DNA of 64,000 bases, from the NCBI RefSeq assembly GCF_024197615.1, contig NZ_JAKUKE010000001.1, forward strand, positions 1 to 64,000. The letters run 5' to 3'. Of this stretch, positions 26,540 through 36,414 are shown piece by piece. Source of the stretch: Desulfuromonas sp. KJ2020 (GTDB taxonomy: Bacteria > Desulfobacterota > Desulfuromonadia > Desulfuromonadales > SZUA-540). Each line of letters starts with the position of its first letter. Positions within the stretch are counted from its first letter, which is position 1. The position numbers and the translations under genes were made by a program. The notes beneath the pieces are model-generated. The model saw only the letters and a list, made by a program, of their open reading frames with translations, made no database searches and was not told the origin of the DNA.

Positions 26540-27456
26540 TCATCCCTGGCAGGCAGCTCATCGCTGCCAATTATTTTCACTTCGGGTTCGAGGTTGACGC
26601 CCTGACAGGCTCGCACCCGTTCTCGGACCTGCTCGATCAATCCCAAAATATCTTTGGCTTTGGCTGTCCCCGTGTTGACGATAAAGTTGGTGTGCCGCTC
26701 GGAGACTTTGGCTCCCCCTTGCGAAGCGCCCCGCAGACCAGCTTCATCGATCAGTCGCCACGCCTGCCTCCCCGTCGGGTTTTTAAAAACGGAACCGGCA
26801 TTGGCGCCACCCACGGCATGGGCCTGGCGGCGGTGCGCCAGGCGCTCCCGATAAATCACCTGCAACTCCACCGGCTCGGCTACCGTCAGGGAGAGGGTGG
26901 CCTCAACCAGCAGCGATTGCGGGGGCAGCTCGCATCGGCGATACGCGAAGGAAAGATCAGTCGCCGTACGGCTGACTTCCCCTTCCGGAGTGGCCAGCAC
27001 CACCTCTGTCACGACACCTGCCATCTCCTGGCCTCCCGCCCCGGCGTTCATGGCTACCGCTCCCCCCAGGCTTCCGGGGATTCCCGCCATCGCCTCCATC
27101 CCCTTCAAGCCCTTTTCCACACACAATCGGATGAGGTGTGTCACCGGCAGTCCCGCTTCTGCCACCACCCGCCCATTTGCCTGAAATTGCAGCTGGCGAA
27201 GATTGGCGAGATTCAGAACGGCTCCCCGGATGCCGCCATCGCGTACGAGCAGGTTGCTGCCACTGCCGATGGCCAGCCAGGGACAGTGAGCCTCCTGCAA
27301 TAATCGCAGGGCCGTCAGCACATCGTCGCGGTCCGCCGGCAGAATAAAGAGGTCGGCCGGCCCTCCCACCCGCCAGCTGGTGTGAGCGGCCATAGACTCA
27401 TTTTTAAGAACCGATCCCCGCAGGGAATCCTTCAAGCTTTCAAAGAGCGATGACAC
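26530..27456 (-). CDS. murB: UDP-N-acetylenolpyruvoylglucosamine reductase
   Basis: 308 residues, an FAD enzyme that completes UDP-MurNAc. FAD motifs TSWRVGGPADLF and IGSGSNLLV are at the N-terminus, GIPGSLGGAVAMNAGA in the middle and AGSVFKNP carries the catalytic serine. The size and lack of the extra E. coli loop fit the type II enzyme. It starts one base after murC ends. Confidence 0.96.
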   Translation of the reverse strand: MSSLFESLKDSLRGSVLKNESMAAHTSWRVGGPADLFILPADRDDVLTALRLLQEAHCPWLAIGSGSNLLVRDGGIRGAVLNLANLRQLQFQANGRVVAEAGLPVTHLIRLCVEKGLKGMEAMAGIPGSLGGAVAMNAGAGGQEMAGVVTEVVLATPEGEVSRTATDLSFAYRRCELPPQSLLVEATLSLTVAEPVELQVIYRERLAHRRQAHAVGGANAGSVFKNPTGRQAWRLIDEAGLRGASQGGAKVSERHTNFIVNTGTAKAKDILGLIEQVRERVRACQGVNLEPEVKIIGSDELPARDEWI

Positions 27457-27457
27457 C

Positions 27458-28834
27458 TTAGCCTTTATCCTGCAGACGCCTGGCTAATTTTTCGCCGACC
27501 TGCCAGACGTTGCCGGCCCCGAGGGTGATGACGATGTCCCCTGGCTTCACGATGGCGGCCAGATGGTCGACCACCGCATCGGCTCCGGCGATATAATGCA
27601 CATCCTTGTGACCATGCCCGGCAATCCCGGCCGCCAGATCCGCAGCCTCCACCCCTTCAATCGGCTCCTCACCGGCGGCATAGATATCCATGACCACCAG
27701 ATGATCGGCCTGATAGAACGCCGTGACGAAATCGTCGAACAACGCCTTGGTGCGGCTGTAGCGATGCGGCTGAAAAACCGCCACCACCCGCCGATCCCAA
27801 CCCGACCGAGCCGCCGCCAGGGTCACTTTGATTTCGGCCGGATGGTGGCCGTAGTCATCAATCACCATGATTTTGCCGTCGTCGTGGCGAACCTGGAACC
27901 GACGCTGCACCCCGCCAAAATCGTGCAAGCCCTCCGCGATGGTGGTGAAGGGGATATCCAGCTCGCTGGCCACAGCGATCGCGGCCAAGGCGTTGAGTAC
28001 GTTGTGTCGACCCGGCATGTTGAAGGAGACACGTCCCAACTCCTCCGAGCCCTGGTGAAGGACGAAGGAGGTGCGATGCCCCTCATGCCGGATATCGGTG
28101 GCGTAAAAATCGGCCTGACTGGCCAGTCCGTAGGTGACGAAACGCTTCTTGACCCGGGGGATCAGCGCCTGAATATTGGCATCGTCCAGACAGAGAACCG
28201 CCAGCCCGAAAAATGGCACTTTATTGATGAATTCCACGAAGGTATCGCGGATATGATCCATATCGCGGTAATAATCGAGATGGTCCGCATCGACGTTGGT
28301 CACCACGGCGATGGTCGGGGACAGTTTCAAAATCGTCCCGTCCGATTCGTCCGCTTCTGCTACCAGAAACTTGCCCTGGCCGAGTTTGGCGTTGGAGCCC
28401 AGGGAATCGAGACGCCCGCCGATCACCGCAGTGGGGTCGATGCCGGCATGGGAAAGAATGGTGGCGACCATGCTGGTGGTGGTGGTCTTGCCATGGGTGC
28501 CGCCGATGGCGATGCCGTATTTCATGCGCATCAGTTCCGCCAGCATTTCGGCCCGCGGGATGACCGGGATCAGGCGACGGTGGGCTTCCACCACTTCGGG
28601 ATTGTCCTTGCGCACCGCGGTAGAGATGACCACCACATCGGCCTCGCCAAGGTTCTCGGCCTGATGGCCGTAGACAATCTCGCCACCCAGTTCCGCCAGG
28701 CGCTTGGTGATCTCTGACTCGCGCAGATCGGAGCCGGACACCTGGTAGCCAAGGTTCAGCAAGACCTCGGCAATGCCACTCATACCGATGCCGCCGATTC
28801 CGACAAAGTGGATTTTCCTGATTTTCCCGTACAT
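27458..28834 (-). CDS. murC: UDP-N-acetylmuramate--L-alanine ligase
   Basis: 458 residues. First amino-acid ligase of the stem peptide. Dinucleotide-like start [18 protein letters not shown] loop [12 protein letters not shown] near residue 113, EADESDG and the C-terminal [10 protein letters not shown]. Thirteen nt after murG. Confidence 0.97.
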   Translation of the reverse strand: MYGKIRKIHFVGIGGIGMSGIAEVLLNLGYQVSGSDLRESEITKRLAELGGEIVYGHQAENLGEADVVVISTAVRKDNPEVVEAHRRLIPVIPRAEMLAELMRMKYGIAIGGTHGKTTTTSMVATILSHAGIDPTAVIGGRLDSLGSNAKLGQGKFLVAEADESDGTILKLSPTIAVVTNVDADHLDYYRDMDHIRDTFVEFINKVPFFGLAVLCLDDANIQALIPRVKKRFVTYGLASQADFYATDIRHEGHRTSFVLHQGSEELGRVSFNMPGRHNVLNALAAIAVASELDIPFTTIAEGLHDFGGVQRRFQVRHDDGKIMVIDDYGHHPAEIKVTLAAARSGWDRRVVAVFQPHRYSRTKALFDDFVTAFYQADHLVVMDIYAAGEEPIEGVEAADLAAGIAGHGHKDVHYIAGADAVVDHLAAIVKPGDIVITLGAGNVWQVGEKLARRLQDKG

Positions 28835-28847
28835 AAGAAACCCTCTT

Positions 28848-29918
28848 TCAGCCGATCACTTCCCGGCACTGCTTCAGGATGCTGTCGGCAGCGCCCTGAA
28901 TCCCCAGGGCTTTGGCCGCGCTGGCCATGGTGACCAGCTGGTGGTGATCGTAAATCATGTTGCGGATCAGGGTCGCCAGACTTTCACCGCGCAACTCCGA
29001 CTGGGGCACCATCAGGGCGGCGCCTTTGACGACCAGGGCGCGGGCATTGGCGCTCTGGTGATCCCCCGCCGCATGGGGATAGGGGATGAGAATAGCCGGC
29101 CTACCGCAGGCGGTCAGTTCCGTCAGGGTCGTCGCCCCCGCCCGGCAGACCACCAGGTGCGCTTTACTGTAGGCCGCGGCCATATCATCGATAAAGGGCA
29201 ACACCTCTGCCGAGCCCCACCCGGCCTCGGTATACTCGGCCCGGACCTTGTCCAGATCTTCGGCGCCGCTCTGATGGATAATGAGCAGGCGGTCGCGCAG
29301 GTCCTCCATGTGCCGCAAAGCCGCTACCATAGCCTCATTGATGGCACGGGCTCCCCGGCTGCCGCCAAAGACCAGCAGGGTCGGTTTTCCCTGGGGCGGG
29401 GCCGGACACTGCTCCATCCCCTGTCGGGGTGGATTCCCCGTCAACACCGTCTTGCCTTCCGGGAAAGCCTGCGCCGCTTCCGGAAAGGAGATGCAAATCC
29501 TGTCCGCCCAGCGGGACAGCAGCCGGTTGGTCAGTCCTGGCCAGGCGTTCTGTTCATGCAGGATGAACGGGATGCCTTTGAGACGAGCCGCCACCCCGAC
29601 GGGGCCAGAGGCATAGCCACCGACGCCAATGACGACATCTGGTCTGAATTCCTCCAGCAGACGCATAGACTGCCGGATGCTTTTTATCAACTGGGGTGCC
29701 AGAGCCAGCTTGGTTCCCAGGTTCTTGCCGACAAAACCGCCGATGTCGATAGTGGACAGGGGCCAGCCCAAGGTCGGCAGGACTTTGGCCTCCAGTCCCT
29801 TTTGGGTGCCAACGAAATGAATCACCGCCTCGGAGTCCATCTCTTTCAGGCGTTCGGCAATTGCTACGGCGGGGAAGAGATGGCCGCCGGTGCCTCCTCC
29901 AGCCAGCAGAAGTCTCAT
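28848..29918 (-). CDS. murG: Lipid II synthase, N-acetylglucosaminyltransferase
   Basis: 356 residues, GT-B peripheral membrane enzyme that adds GlcNAc to lipid I. Glycine loops [11 protein letters not shown] (residues 7-17), [16 protein letters not shown], and the donor-binding [11 protein letters not shown]. Its ATG overlaps the ftsW stop as ATGA. Confidence 0.97.
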   Translation of the reverse strand: MRLLLAGGGTGGHLFPAVAIAERLKEMDSEAVIHFVGTQKGLEAKVLPTLGWPLSTIDIGGFVGKNLGTKLALAPQLIKSIRQSMRLLEEFRPDVVIGVGGYASGPVGVAARLKGIPFILHEQNAWPGLTNRLLSRWADRICISFPEAAQAFPEGKTVLTGNPPRQGMEQCPAPPQGKPTLLVFGGSRGARAINEAMVAALRHMEDLRDRLLIIHQSGAEDLDKVRAEYTEAGWGSAEVLPFIDDMAAAYSKAHLVVCRAGATTLTELTACGRPAILIPYPHAAGDHQSANARALVVKGAALMVPQSELRGESLATLIRNMIYDHHQLVTMASAAKALGIQGAADSILKQCREVIG

Positions 29919-31021
29919 AGGCCCTCTCCTTTCGCCTGGCGGGAGACGCTGAGCAACACCCCGATAGCCAGCAGCGTTGTCACCAGGCTGGTACCCCCAT
30001 AGGACAGGAAGGGAAGAGCTAATCCCTTGGTCGGCAGCATGCCCATGACGACGGCGAAGTTGACGAACGCTTCCAATCCGATGAGGAGCGATATGCCGAA
30101 AGCGAGGTATCTTCCAAAGTCGTCCGGAGCCGCCTGGGCTGCCCGGATGCCTCTCAATACCAAAAGGAGGAACATAGCGGTGACGATGAAAACGCCGGCG
30201 AACCCCAATTCTTCGCCGATGACAGAGAAGATGAAATCCGTATGGGCCTCAGGCAGATAAAACAGCTTCTGCTTTCCTTCCCCCAAGCCATTGCCGAACA
30301 GACCGCCGGTGCCGAAGGCAATCCAACTCTGAATGATCTGGAACCCGGTATTGGTCGGATCATCCCAGGGATTGAGAAAAGCAAAAATGCGGCGGCGGCG
30401 GTAGTCAACGTTCATCACCAGAAAATACAGAAACGGCGTCGTCAGAATTATCGCCGATAGAAAATAGACGAGGCGCGTCCCCGCCACAAAGAGCATGACC
30501 ATGGCCACACAGCCCAGCGTAATGGCACCGCCCAGGTCCGGCTGCAGCAGGAGGAAAAAAAGGAGCAGCGCCAGCACCAGCATATAGGGGAGGAATCCCC
30601 AGGTCAGGCTTTTGATCTTGTCCTTTTTCTTGGCCAAGGAATGGGCCATGTAGAGGATGAGCCCCAGCTTGGCCAGTTCCGATGGCTGAATGGAGATGCC
30701 CGCCAGCCGAATCCAGCGGGAGGCGCCGCCGGCGTTCGAACCCAGTCCCGGCAGAAAGACCGCCCCCAGCAACAGGACGCAACCAAACAGGAAAGGCACA
30801 GCCAGTCGCCTCAGGACCTGATAATCGACATGCATCACCGCGGCCATAAGAGCGAACCCCAGCATGGCATAGACGCCCTGGCGCTTGAGAAAATAGAAGC
30901 CATCCGCATAACGCTTGTCCGCCATGATCGAGGACGAGGAATAGACCATGACCACGCCGAGGCAGGTCAGCACGACCGCCAGCAACAAAATGGTATTGTC
31001 GAATCCTCCCCGTGTCTCCAT
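29915..31021 (-). CDS. ftsW: SEDS peptidoglycan glycosyltransferase FtsW
   Basis: 368 residues, about ten membrane spans. SEDS-family signatures: VMVYSSSS near the N-terminus, LQPDLGG with the catalytic-region Asp, FGTGGLFGNGLGEGKQK and EAHTDFIFSVIGEE, and PTKGLALPFLSYGGTS near the end. It polymerises septal glycan with the class B PBP encoded upstream. ATG 31021 lies one base after the murD stop; an upstream frame extension overlaps murD and is not used. Confidence 0.96.
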   Translation of the reverse strand: METRGGFDNTILLLAVVLTCLGVVMVYSSSSIMADKRYADGFYFLKRQGVYAMLGFALMAAVMHVDYQVLRRLAVPFLFGCVLLLGAVFLPGLGSNAGGASRWIRLAGISIQPSELAKLGLILYMAHSLAKKKDKIKSLTWGFLPYMLVLALLLFFLLLQPDLGGAITLGCVAMVMLFVAGTRLVYFLSAIILTTPFLYFLVMNVDYRRRRIFAFLNPWDDPTNTGFQIIQSWIAFGTGGLFGNGLGEGKQKLFYLPEAHTDFIFSVIGEELGFAGVFIVTAMFLLLVLRGIRAAQAAPDDFGRYLAFGISLLIGLEAFVNFAVVMGMLPTKGLALPFLSYGGTSLVTTLLAIGVLLSVSRQAKGEGL

Positions 31022-31022
31022 G

Positions 31023-32381
31023 TCAGTCTCTCTTCGTTTCCGGCAGGCCCATGACCAGGGCAGCAAAACGCTCTCCTCGCTCGATATAGCTGGAGAACAT
31101 GTCGAAACTCGAACAACCAGGGGAAAGCAGCACCGTCCCCCCCACAGGTGTCAGTTCATGGGCGAGGCGCACCGCTTCTTCCAGACTGGCAGCCCGTACG
31201 GTGTGCGTCAGGTTTCCCAGAGACTCGGCGATACGCTCCGCCGCCTGCCCGATGAGGATAAGATGGCTCACCCTGTCTTTGACCACCTCCACCAGGGGCA
31301 GGTAATCCCCCCCTTTGTCCTTGCCGCCGGCGATCAGGGTGACCGGTGCCGTCAGGCCGGAAAGGCTCTTGACGACGCTACCGACATTGGTCCCCTTGGA
31401 ATCGTCGTACCAGGTCACCCCGTTCAGGGTGCGAACGGGCACCATACGGTGGGCGAGACCACCAAATTGGCAGGCCGCGCGCCAGGCCGTCGTAACCGGA
31501 CAGCCCTCGAGCAGAGGCGGAATCAGGGCCGCCATGACATTTTCGACGTTGTGCAGTCCCTTGAGCCGCAATTCGGCCAGAGGGAATCGATGGGTTTGCC
31601 CTTGCCAGGTCCAGACGATATGCGTTCCGTCACATCCCATCCCCTCCTCCAGGATCCGAGCCGAGGAAAAATAGACTTGCCGGGCGGTGAGGTTTTTGCC
31701 AAGGGCGCACACTGCGTTGTCTTCGGCGTTGAGTACGGCGACGTCGCCTGCGGTCTGATTGGCAAAGATCCGCGCCTTGGCCTGCACGTAAGCATCCATG
31801 TCCGCATAGCGGTCAAGGTGATCTTCACTGATATTCAGAAGCAGAGCGTAGCGGGGGTGGAAGTGCTGGATCGCTTCGAGCTGAAAGGAAGACAGCTCGG
31901 CCACCAGGTACTGCCAGGGTCCCGCATCGACCGCCTCGATCAGCGGCGTTCCCAGGTTCCCCCCCACAAAGGTCTCTTTTCCCCAGGCCTGAAGCACTTC
32001 GCCCATGACCGTTGTCGTAGTCGACTTGCCGTTGGTGCCGGTGATGGCGATCAGAGGCGCCTCGAGCTCCTCATAGGCGACTTCAATTTCACCAACCACG
32101 GGCACGCCGGCGGCCGCTGCCTTGGCGATGGCTGGGACAGTCAGGGGAACACCCGGGCTGACGGCAATCAGATCGGCAGCCTGAAAAAGCGCTTCCGTGT
32201 GGCCGCCAAAATCGGTGGCAGTGTTTTTCGGCAGACGCGCCACGCCTTCGATCCGTTCGGCAGAGCGCTGATCCGACAGGGTGACACGGGCGCCACGGCG
32301 ACTAAAATAGGCGCACAGAGCCACCCCCGTGCGTCCCGCGCCTACCACGACTATCTGCTTTCCCGTAAAATCCCGCTTCAT
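31023..32381 (-). CDS. murD: UDP-N-acetylmuramoylalanine--D-glutamate ligase
   Basis: 452 residues. VVGAGRTGVALC start, ATP loop GTNGKSTTTT near residue 115, NISEDHLDR and DSKGTNVGSV. Adds D-Glu to UDP-MurNAc-L-Ala. One base separates it from mraY. Confidence 0.97.
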   Translation of the reverse strand: MKRDFTGKQIVVVGAGRTGVALCAYFSRRGARVTLSDQRSAERIEGVARLPKNTATDFGGHTEALFQAADLIAVSPGVPLTVPAIAKAAAAGVPVVGEIEVAYEELEAPLIAITGTNGKSTTTTVMGEVLQAWGKETFVGGNLGTPLIEAVDAGPWQYLVAELSSFQLEAIQHFHPRYALLLNISEDHLDRYADMDAYVQAKARIFANQTAGDVAVLNAEDNAVCALGKNLTARQVYFSSARILEEGMGCDGTHIVWTWQGQTHRFPLAELRLKGLHNVENVMAALIPPLLEGCPVTTAWRAACQFGGLAHRMVPVRTLNGVTWYDDSKGTNVGSVVKSLSGLTAPVTLIAGGKDKGGDYLPLVEVVKDRVSHLILIGQAAERIAESLGNLTHTVRAASLEEAVRLAHELTPVGGTVLLSPGCSSFDMFSSYIERGERFAALVMGLPETKRD

Positions 32382-32382
32382 G

Positions 32383-33459
32383 CTACCTCAGCTTCAGGGT
32401 GGAGAGCGCCACCAGAGCCAGAATAATGCTGATGATCCAGAACCTCACGATGATTTTCGGTTCCGGCCAACCCTTGAGTTCAAAGTGATGATGGATGGGC
32501 GCCATGCGGAAAATTCGTTTGCCGTAAAGGCGAAACGAGGTCACCTGAAAAATAACGGACAACGCCTCGACCACAAATATGCCGCCCACAATAACCAGAA
32601 CGATCTCCTGCTTGGTAATAACCGCGATCGTCCCCAGGGCACCCCCCAAAGAAAGGCTGCCCACATCGCCCATAAAAACCTGGGCAGGATAGGTGTTGAA
32701 CCAGAGAAACCCCAGCCCTGCCCCCACCATAGCCCCACATAACACCGCCAATTCACCCGCCCCCTGGACGCTGCTGATCTGCAGGTATTCGGCCAGCCTG
32801 GCGTTGCCGGCCAGATAGGCAAAGAGCAGATAGGTGCCGGAAGCGATGATCATCGGCCCGATGGCCAGTCCGTCCAGTCCGTCCGTCAGGTTCACGGCGT
32901 TGCTGGCGCCGACGATAACGATCATGGCGAAGGGAATGTAGAAGATTCCCAGATCGGGCACAACCCCTTTAAAGAAGGGGAAAGCCAGGGTGGTCTGAAA
33001 CGGCGGGTAGACATACAGGGTGGACGCCGCCGCCAGCGATATCAGCATGAGCCACAGCATTTTCTGTCGGGCCGACAGGCCGTCGCTGCTCTTGAGTTTC
33101 ACTTTGCGGTAGTCGTCGATAAAACCAACCACGCCAAACCCGACCGTGACCAGCAGGGTCACCCAGACATACAGATTGGTCAAATCAGCCCACAACAGCG
33201 TCGGCCCGACGATGGCCAGCAGGATTAGCGTCCCCCCCATGGTGGGCGTCCCCTCTTTCTTGAAGTGGGATTCCGGTCCTACCTTGCGAATGGTCTGGCC
33301 GATCTGCAGCATGGAGAGCTTCTCGATCACCCAGGGGCCAATGATGAAGGCGATCACCAGGGCCGTAATCGTCGCGTAGATGGCTCTAAAGGTGATAAAA
33401 CGGAACACATAGAGAGCCGAAAACTCCGTGTGTAATGGATAGAGCAGATGATAGAGCAT
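32383..33459 (-). CDS. mraY: Phospho-MurNAc-pentapeptide transferase
   Basis: 358 residues, ten predicted membrane spans. Makes lipid I from UDP-MurNAc-pentapeptide and undecaprenyl phosphate. Conserved loops: [18 protein letters not shown] with the Asp pair, [13 protein letters not shown], and the C-terminal [11 protein letters not shown]. Eight nt after murF. Confidence 0.98.
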   Translation of the reverse strand: MLYHLLYPLHTEFSALYVFRFITFRAIYATITALVIAFIIGPWVIEKLSMLQIGQTIRKVGPESHFKKEGTPTMGGTLILLAIVGPTLLWADLTNLYVWVTLLVTVGFGVVGFIDDYRKVKLKSSDGLSARQKMLWLMLISLAAASTLYVYPPFQTTLAFPFFKGVVPDLGIFYIPFAMIVIVGASNAVNLTDGLDGLAIGPMIIASGTYLLFAYLAGNARLAEYLQISSVQGAGELAVLCGAMVGAGLGFLWFNTYPAQVFMGDVGSLSLGGALGTIAVITKQEIVLVIVGGIFVVEALSVIFQVTSFRLYGKRIFRMAPIHHHFELKGWPEPKIIVRFWIISIILALVALSTLKLR

Positions 33460-33467
33460 GGGTGCCC

Positions 33468-34862
33468 TTACCTTTCCGTTTCAATAGGAAAAAATCCAGG
33501 GGCCAGCAGGGCGGCCGAGATCTTTTCCATCCGCATGCCTCGCGACCCCTTTATCAGGATCCTGTCATCGGGCTGCAGCCATGACTGCAGCCAGCGACAC
33601 GCTGCCTCGGCCGTGTCGACCACGTGCAAGTGCGCTGCATCGAGCCCGCCTTCTTTGGCGCCTTCCGCAACTTTCCCGGCCTTGTCTCCCAGCAACAAAA
33701 GGGCGTCTACCTGGCTGGCTGCCTGCTGCCCCAGTTCTCTGTGCAAGGCATCGGACTCTTCCCCCAATTCAAGCATGTCGCCAAGAACAGCCAGGCGGCG
33801 GCCCGTCCCCGACAAATCGTTCAGGGCGTCGAGCGCGGCCCGCATGGAGGAGGGATTGGCGTTGTAGCTATCCTCAATCAACTGGGCGCCATTGGCCAAC
33901 CGAAACAATTCCATGCGCCCGCGTATAGTGCGAAAAAGGGACAGCCCTCGTGCAATGACCTCGCCATCCACCTTCATCGCTACCGCCGCCGCGGCCGCAG
34001 CCAGCGCATTGGCGACATTGTGCCTCCCCGGTACGGACAGGGTGACCGGCCAGCGTCCCTTCGGCAAGACCAGGTCGAAAACGACCGTATCTCCCTTGAC
34101 CACAACTGCCTCGGCGCGCACATCGGCCTGCGGATTGAGGCCGAACAGGATCCGATGGACGCCGTTGGCCACGGGCAATGCCAGGACTCGGTCGTCATCG
34201 GCATTGATAACTGCCGTGGTCTGAGGCTGCATCGCCTCAAACAATTCGCCTTTGGCTCTGGCCACCCCTTCGAGTCCATGCAGGGTTTCCAGATGCGCCG
34301 GCCCGACATTGGTGATCAGTCCGATGGTAGGCGACGCAATCTGAGCCAAACGGGCAATTTCCCCCCTGGCACTCATCCCCATTTCCAGGACGACCCAACG
34401 ATGGGCGGCCTCCAGACGGAACAACGTCAAGGGCAGACCAATGAGATTATTGAAGTTTCCTTCCGTCTTCAGGCCAGGCCCCGTCTGGGACAGGATGGCG
34501 GCCAACATTTCTTTGGTGGTCGTCTTGCCGGCGGTGCCGGTTATCGCCACCAGGGGGCCTCTATAGTGGGCGCGAACCGCCGCGGCCAGATCGCCGAGAG
34601 ATTTAAGGGTGTCCTCCACCCGAATAATGGGTACGGGCAGGCCCGCTACGACCTCTTCACTCAGACAGGCCGCCGCCCCATTCTGGACCGCCTGGCCCAG
34701 ATAGTCGTGGCCGTTGTAATGCGGGCCGACCAAGGGCACGAAGAGTTCCCCCGGCCGAAGAGTACGGCTATCCGTGGAAACACCCGTCACCATCTCCTGA
34801 GAGTGGGGAGGAGTCAGAATTCCCGATACCAGGCGGGCTATTTTCTGAACAGGCAGTTCCAT
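33468..34862 (-). CDS. murF: UDP-MurNAc-tripeptide--D-alanyl-D-alanine ligase
   Basis: 464 residues. ATP loop [12 protein letters not shown] near residue 110, [20 protein letters not shown] and [10 protein letters not shown]. Adds D-Ala-D-Ala, the product of ddl. ATG 34862 is preferred: AGGAG is about nine bases upstream, whereas the in-frame GTG at 34871 sits on top of that site. The start lies five bases past the murE stop. Confidence 0.95.
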   Translation of the reverse strand: MELPVQKIARLVSGILTPPHSQEMVTGVSTDSRTLRPGELFVPLVGPHYNGHDYLGQAVQNGAAACLSEEVVAGLPVPIIRVEDTLKSLGDLAAAVRAHYRGPLVAITGTAGKTTTKEMLAAILSQTGPGLKTEGNFNNLIGLPLTLFRLEAAHRWVVLEMGMSARGEIARLAQIASPTIGLITNVGPAHLETLHGLEGVARAKGELFEAMQPQTTAVINADDDRVLALPVANGVHRILFGLNPQADVRAEAVVVKGDTVVFDLVLPKGRWPVTLSVPGRHNVANALAAAAAAVAMKVDGEVIARGLSLFRTIRGRMELFRLANGAQLIEDSYNANPSSMRAALDALNDLSGTGRRLAVLGDMLELGEESDALHRELGQQAASQVDALLLLGDKAGKVAEGAKEGGLDAAHLHVVDTAEAACRWLQSWLQPDDRILIKGSRGMRMEKISAALLAPGFFPIETER

Positions 34863-34867
34863 GCCGT

Positions 34868-36367
34868 TCACTCCTCCGAGGCCAATGCTTGCCGCAATTC
34901 CTCGCGATCGTCAAAGTGGTGTTTTTCGGTGCCGATAATCTGGTAGTCTTCGTGCCCTTTACCGGCAACCAGGAGAATGTCTCCCTCCCCGAGGGTCGAA
35001 ACGGCATAACGAATGGCCTTCCTGCGGTCAGCCAGCACGACAAAGCCCCGGCAGCCATTTTGGCCCTCGTCGAGGCTGATTTCCTGCGGGTAGTGGTGCT
35101 CGATTCCCGGCCGCACTTCCGCCAGTATGGCGAAGGGATCTTCCGTGCGGGGATTGTCGGAGGTCAGCACCACCAGATCCGCATAACGCGCAGCTACTTC
35201 CCCCATGACCGGACGCTTGCTGCGATCCCGATCGCCGCCGCAACCGAACACGGTGACAAGCCGCCGCGGCTGCAGGTCTTTAAGGGTGGAGAGGACCTTT
35301 TCCAGGGCGTCGCCGGTGTGGGCATAATCCACCAGGATTAAGGCCCCTCGGTTATTTTCGATGCGCTCCAGGCGTCCCGGCACCATAGCCGCCTCAGCAA
35401 TTCCCCTCGCCACGAGTGGCGCTTCCAGGTTAAGAGCCAGGCCGGCGGTAAACGCACAGAGAATGTTCTGCAGATTGAACTGGCCGACCAGAGATGATTT
35501 CAGGTCGATTTCATCTTGAGCGGTGCTGATTCTGGCCGCGATGCCGTCGACGCTCAGCTGGGCCTCTTTGACCTGTACCATCGCCTGCTTAGCGCAGCCA
35601 CAGGTCAGAGCCTCCGGAAGTTCGGCTGCCAGACGTTGGCCGTAGGGGTCATCGATGTTGACCACCGCCCTGCCGCCAGAGGAAGGCAGCAGCCGGCGAA
35701 AAAACGCGGCCTTGCTGGCAAAATACCCTTCCATGGTGCCGTGATAATCGAGGTGTTCGGGAGTCAGGTTGGTGAAGATGCCGACGTCAAAGTGAATGCC
35801 CTCGACACGATACTGCTCCAAGGCATGGCTCGAAACCTCCAGGACCAGCGCATCGGCACCCTGAGCGCGGAAATCGGCCAATGTCCGCAGGAAATCCACG
35901 GACTCAGGGGTCGTATGACTGGAGGGCAGCTCGGCCTTCCCATAGCGGTAGTTGACGGTTCCGAAGACGGCCGGTTTTTTTCCGGCTGTCCGCAGAATAG
36001 CTTCGAGCAGATACGTCACCGTGGTCTTGCCGTTGGTGCCGGTCACGCCGACCACAGGAATATCGGCAGTCGGATTGCCATAGAACGCATGAGCGGCCAG
36101 AGCCATGGCCTGTCGGGCATTTTCCACCCGGACAAGAGTCACCCCTTCGGGGAGAACCAGTGGCTTCTCGGCAAAAACAGCGATAGCCCCACGCCCAATG
36201 GCGTCCTCGACAAAGAGATGACCGTCCGATTTGGCTCCCGGCAGGGCGAAGAAGGCCCCCCCCTTGATCACCTGACGGGAGTCATAAAACAACCCGGTGA
36301 TTATCTGGGTCTGGGGCCCCGCCACCTGGCAGGCCGGTATCTTTTCGATCATCTCACATAGTTGCAT
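34868..36367 (-). CDS. murE: UDP-MurNAc-tripeptide synthetase, meso-DAP type
   Basis: 499 residues. ATP loop VTGTNGKTTVT near residue 110, HTTPES, and the DNPR motif (in TSDNPRTEDP) that selects meso-diaminopimelate over lysine. Adds the third stem residue, so the wall should be the usual Gram-negative DAP type. It follows ftsI by 47 nt. Confidence 0.97.
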   Translation of the reverse strand: MQLCEMIEKIPACQVAGPQTQIITGLFYDSRQVIKGGAFFALPGAKSDGHLFVEDAIGRGAIAVFAEKPLVLPEGVTLVRVENARQAMALAAHAFYGNPTADIPVVGVTGTNGKTTVTYLLEAILRTAGKKPAVFGTVNYRYGKAELPSSHTTPESVDFLRTLADFRAQGADALVLEVSSHALEQYRVEGIHFDVGIFTNLTPEHLDYHGTMEGYFASKAAFFRRLLPSSGGRAVVNIDDPYGQRLAAELPEALTCGCAKQAMVQVKEAQLSVDGIAARISTAQDEIDLKSSLVGQFNLQNILCAFTAGLALNLEAPLVARGIAEAAMVPGRLERIENNRGALILVDYAHTGDALEKVLSTLKDLQPRRLVTVFGCGGDRDRSKRPVMGEVAARYADLVVLTSDNPRTEDPFAILAEVRPGIEHHYPQEISLDEGQNGCRGFVVLADRRKAIRYAVSTLGEGDILLVAGKGHEDYQIIGTEKHHFDDREELRQALASEE

Positions 36368-36414
36368 AAAGTCAGGTTATTCCTTGTCCTGGCTAAGAGG
36401 GTCAGTTCATCCGC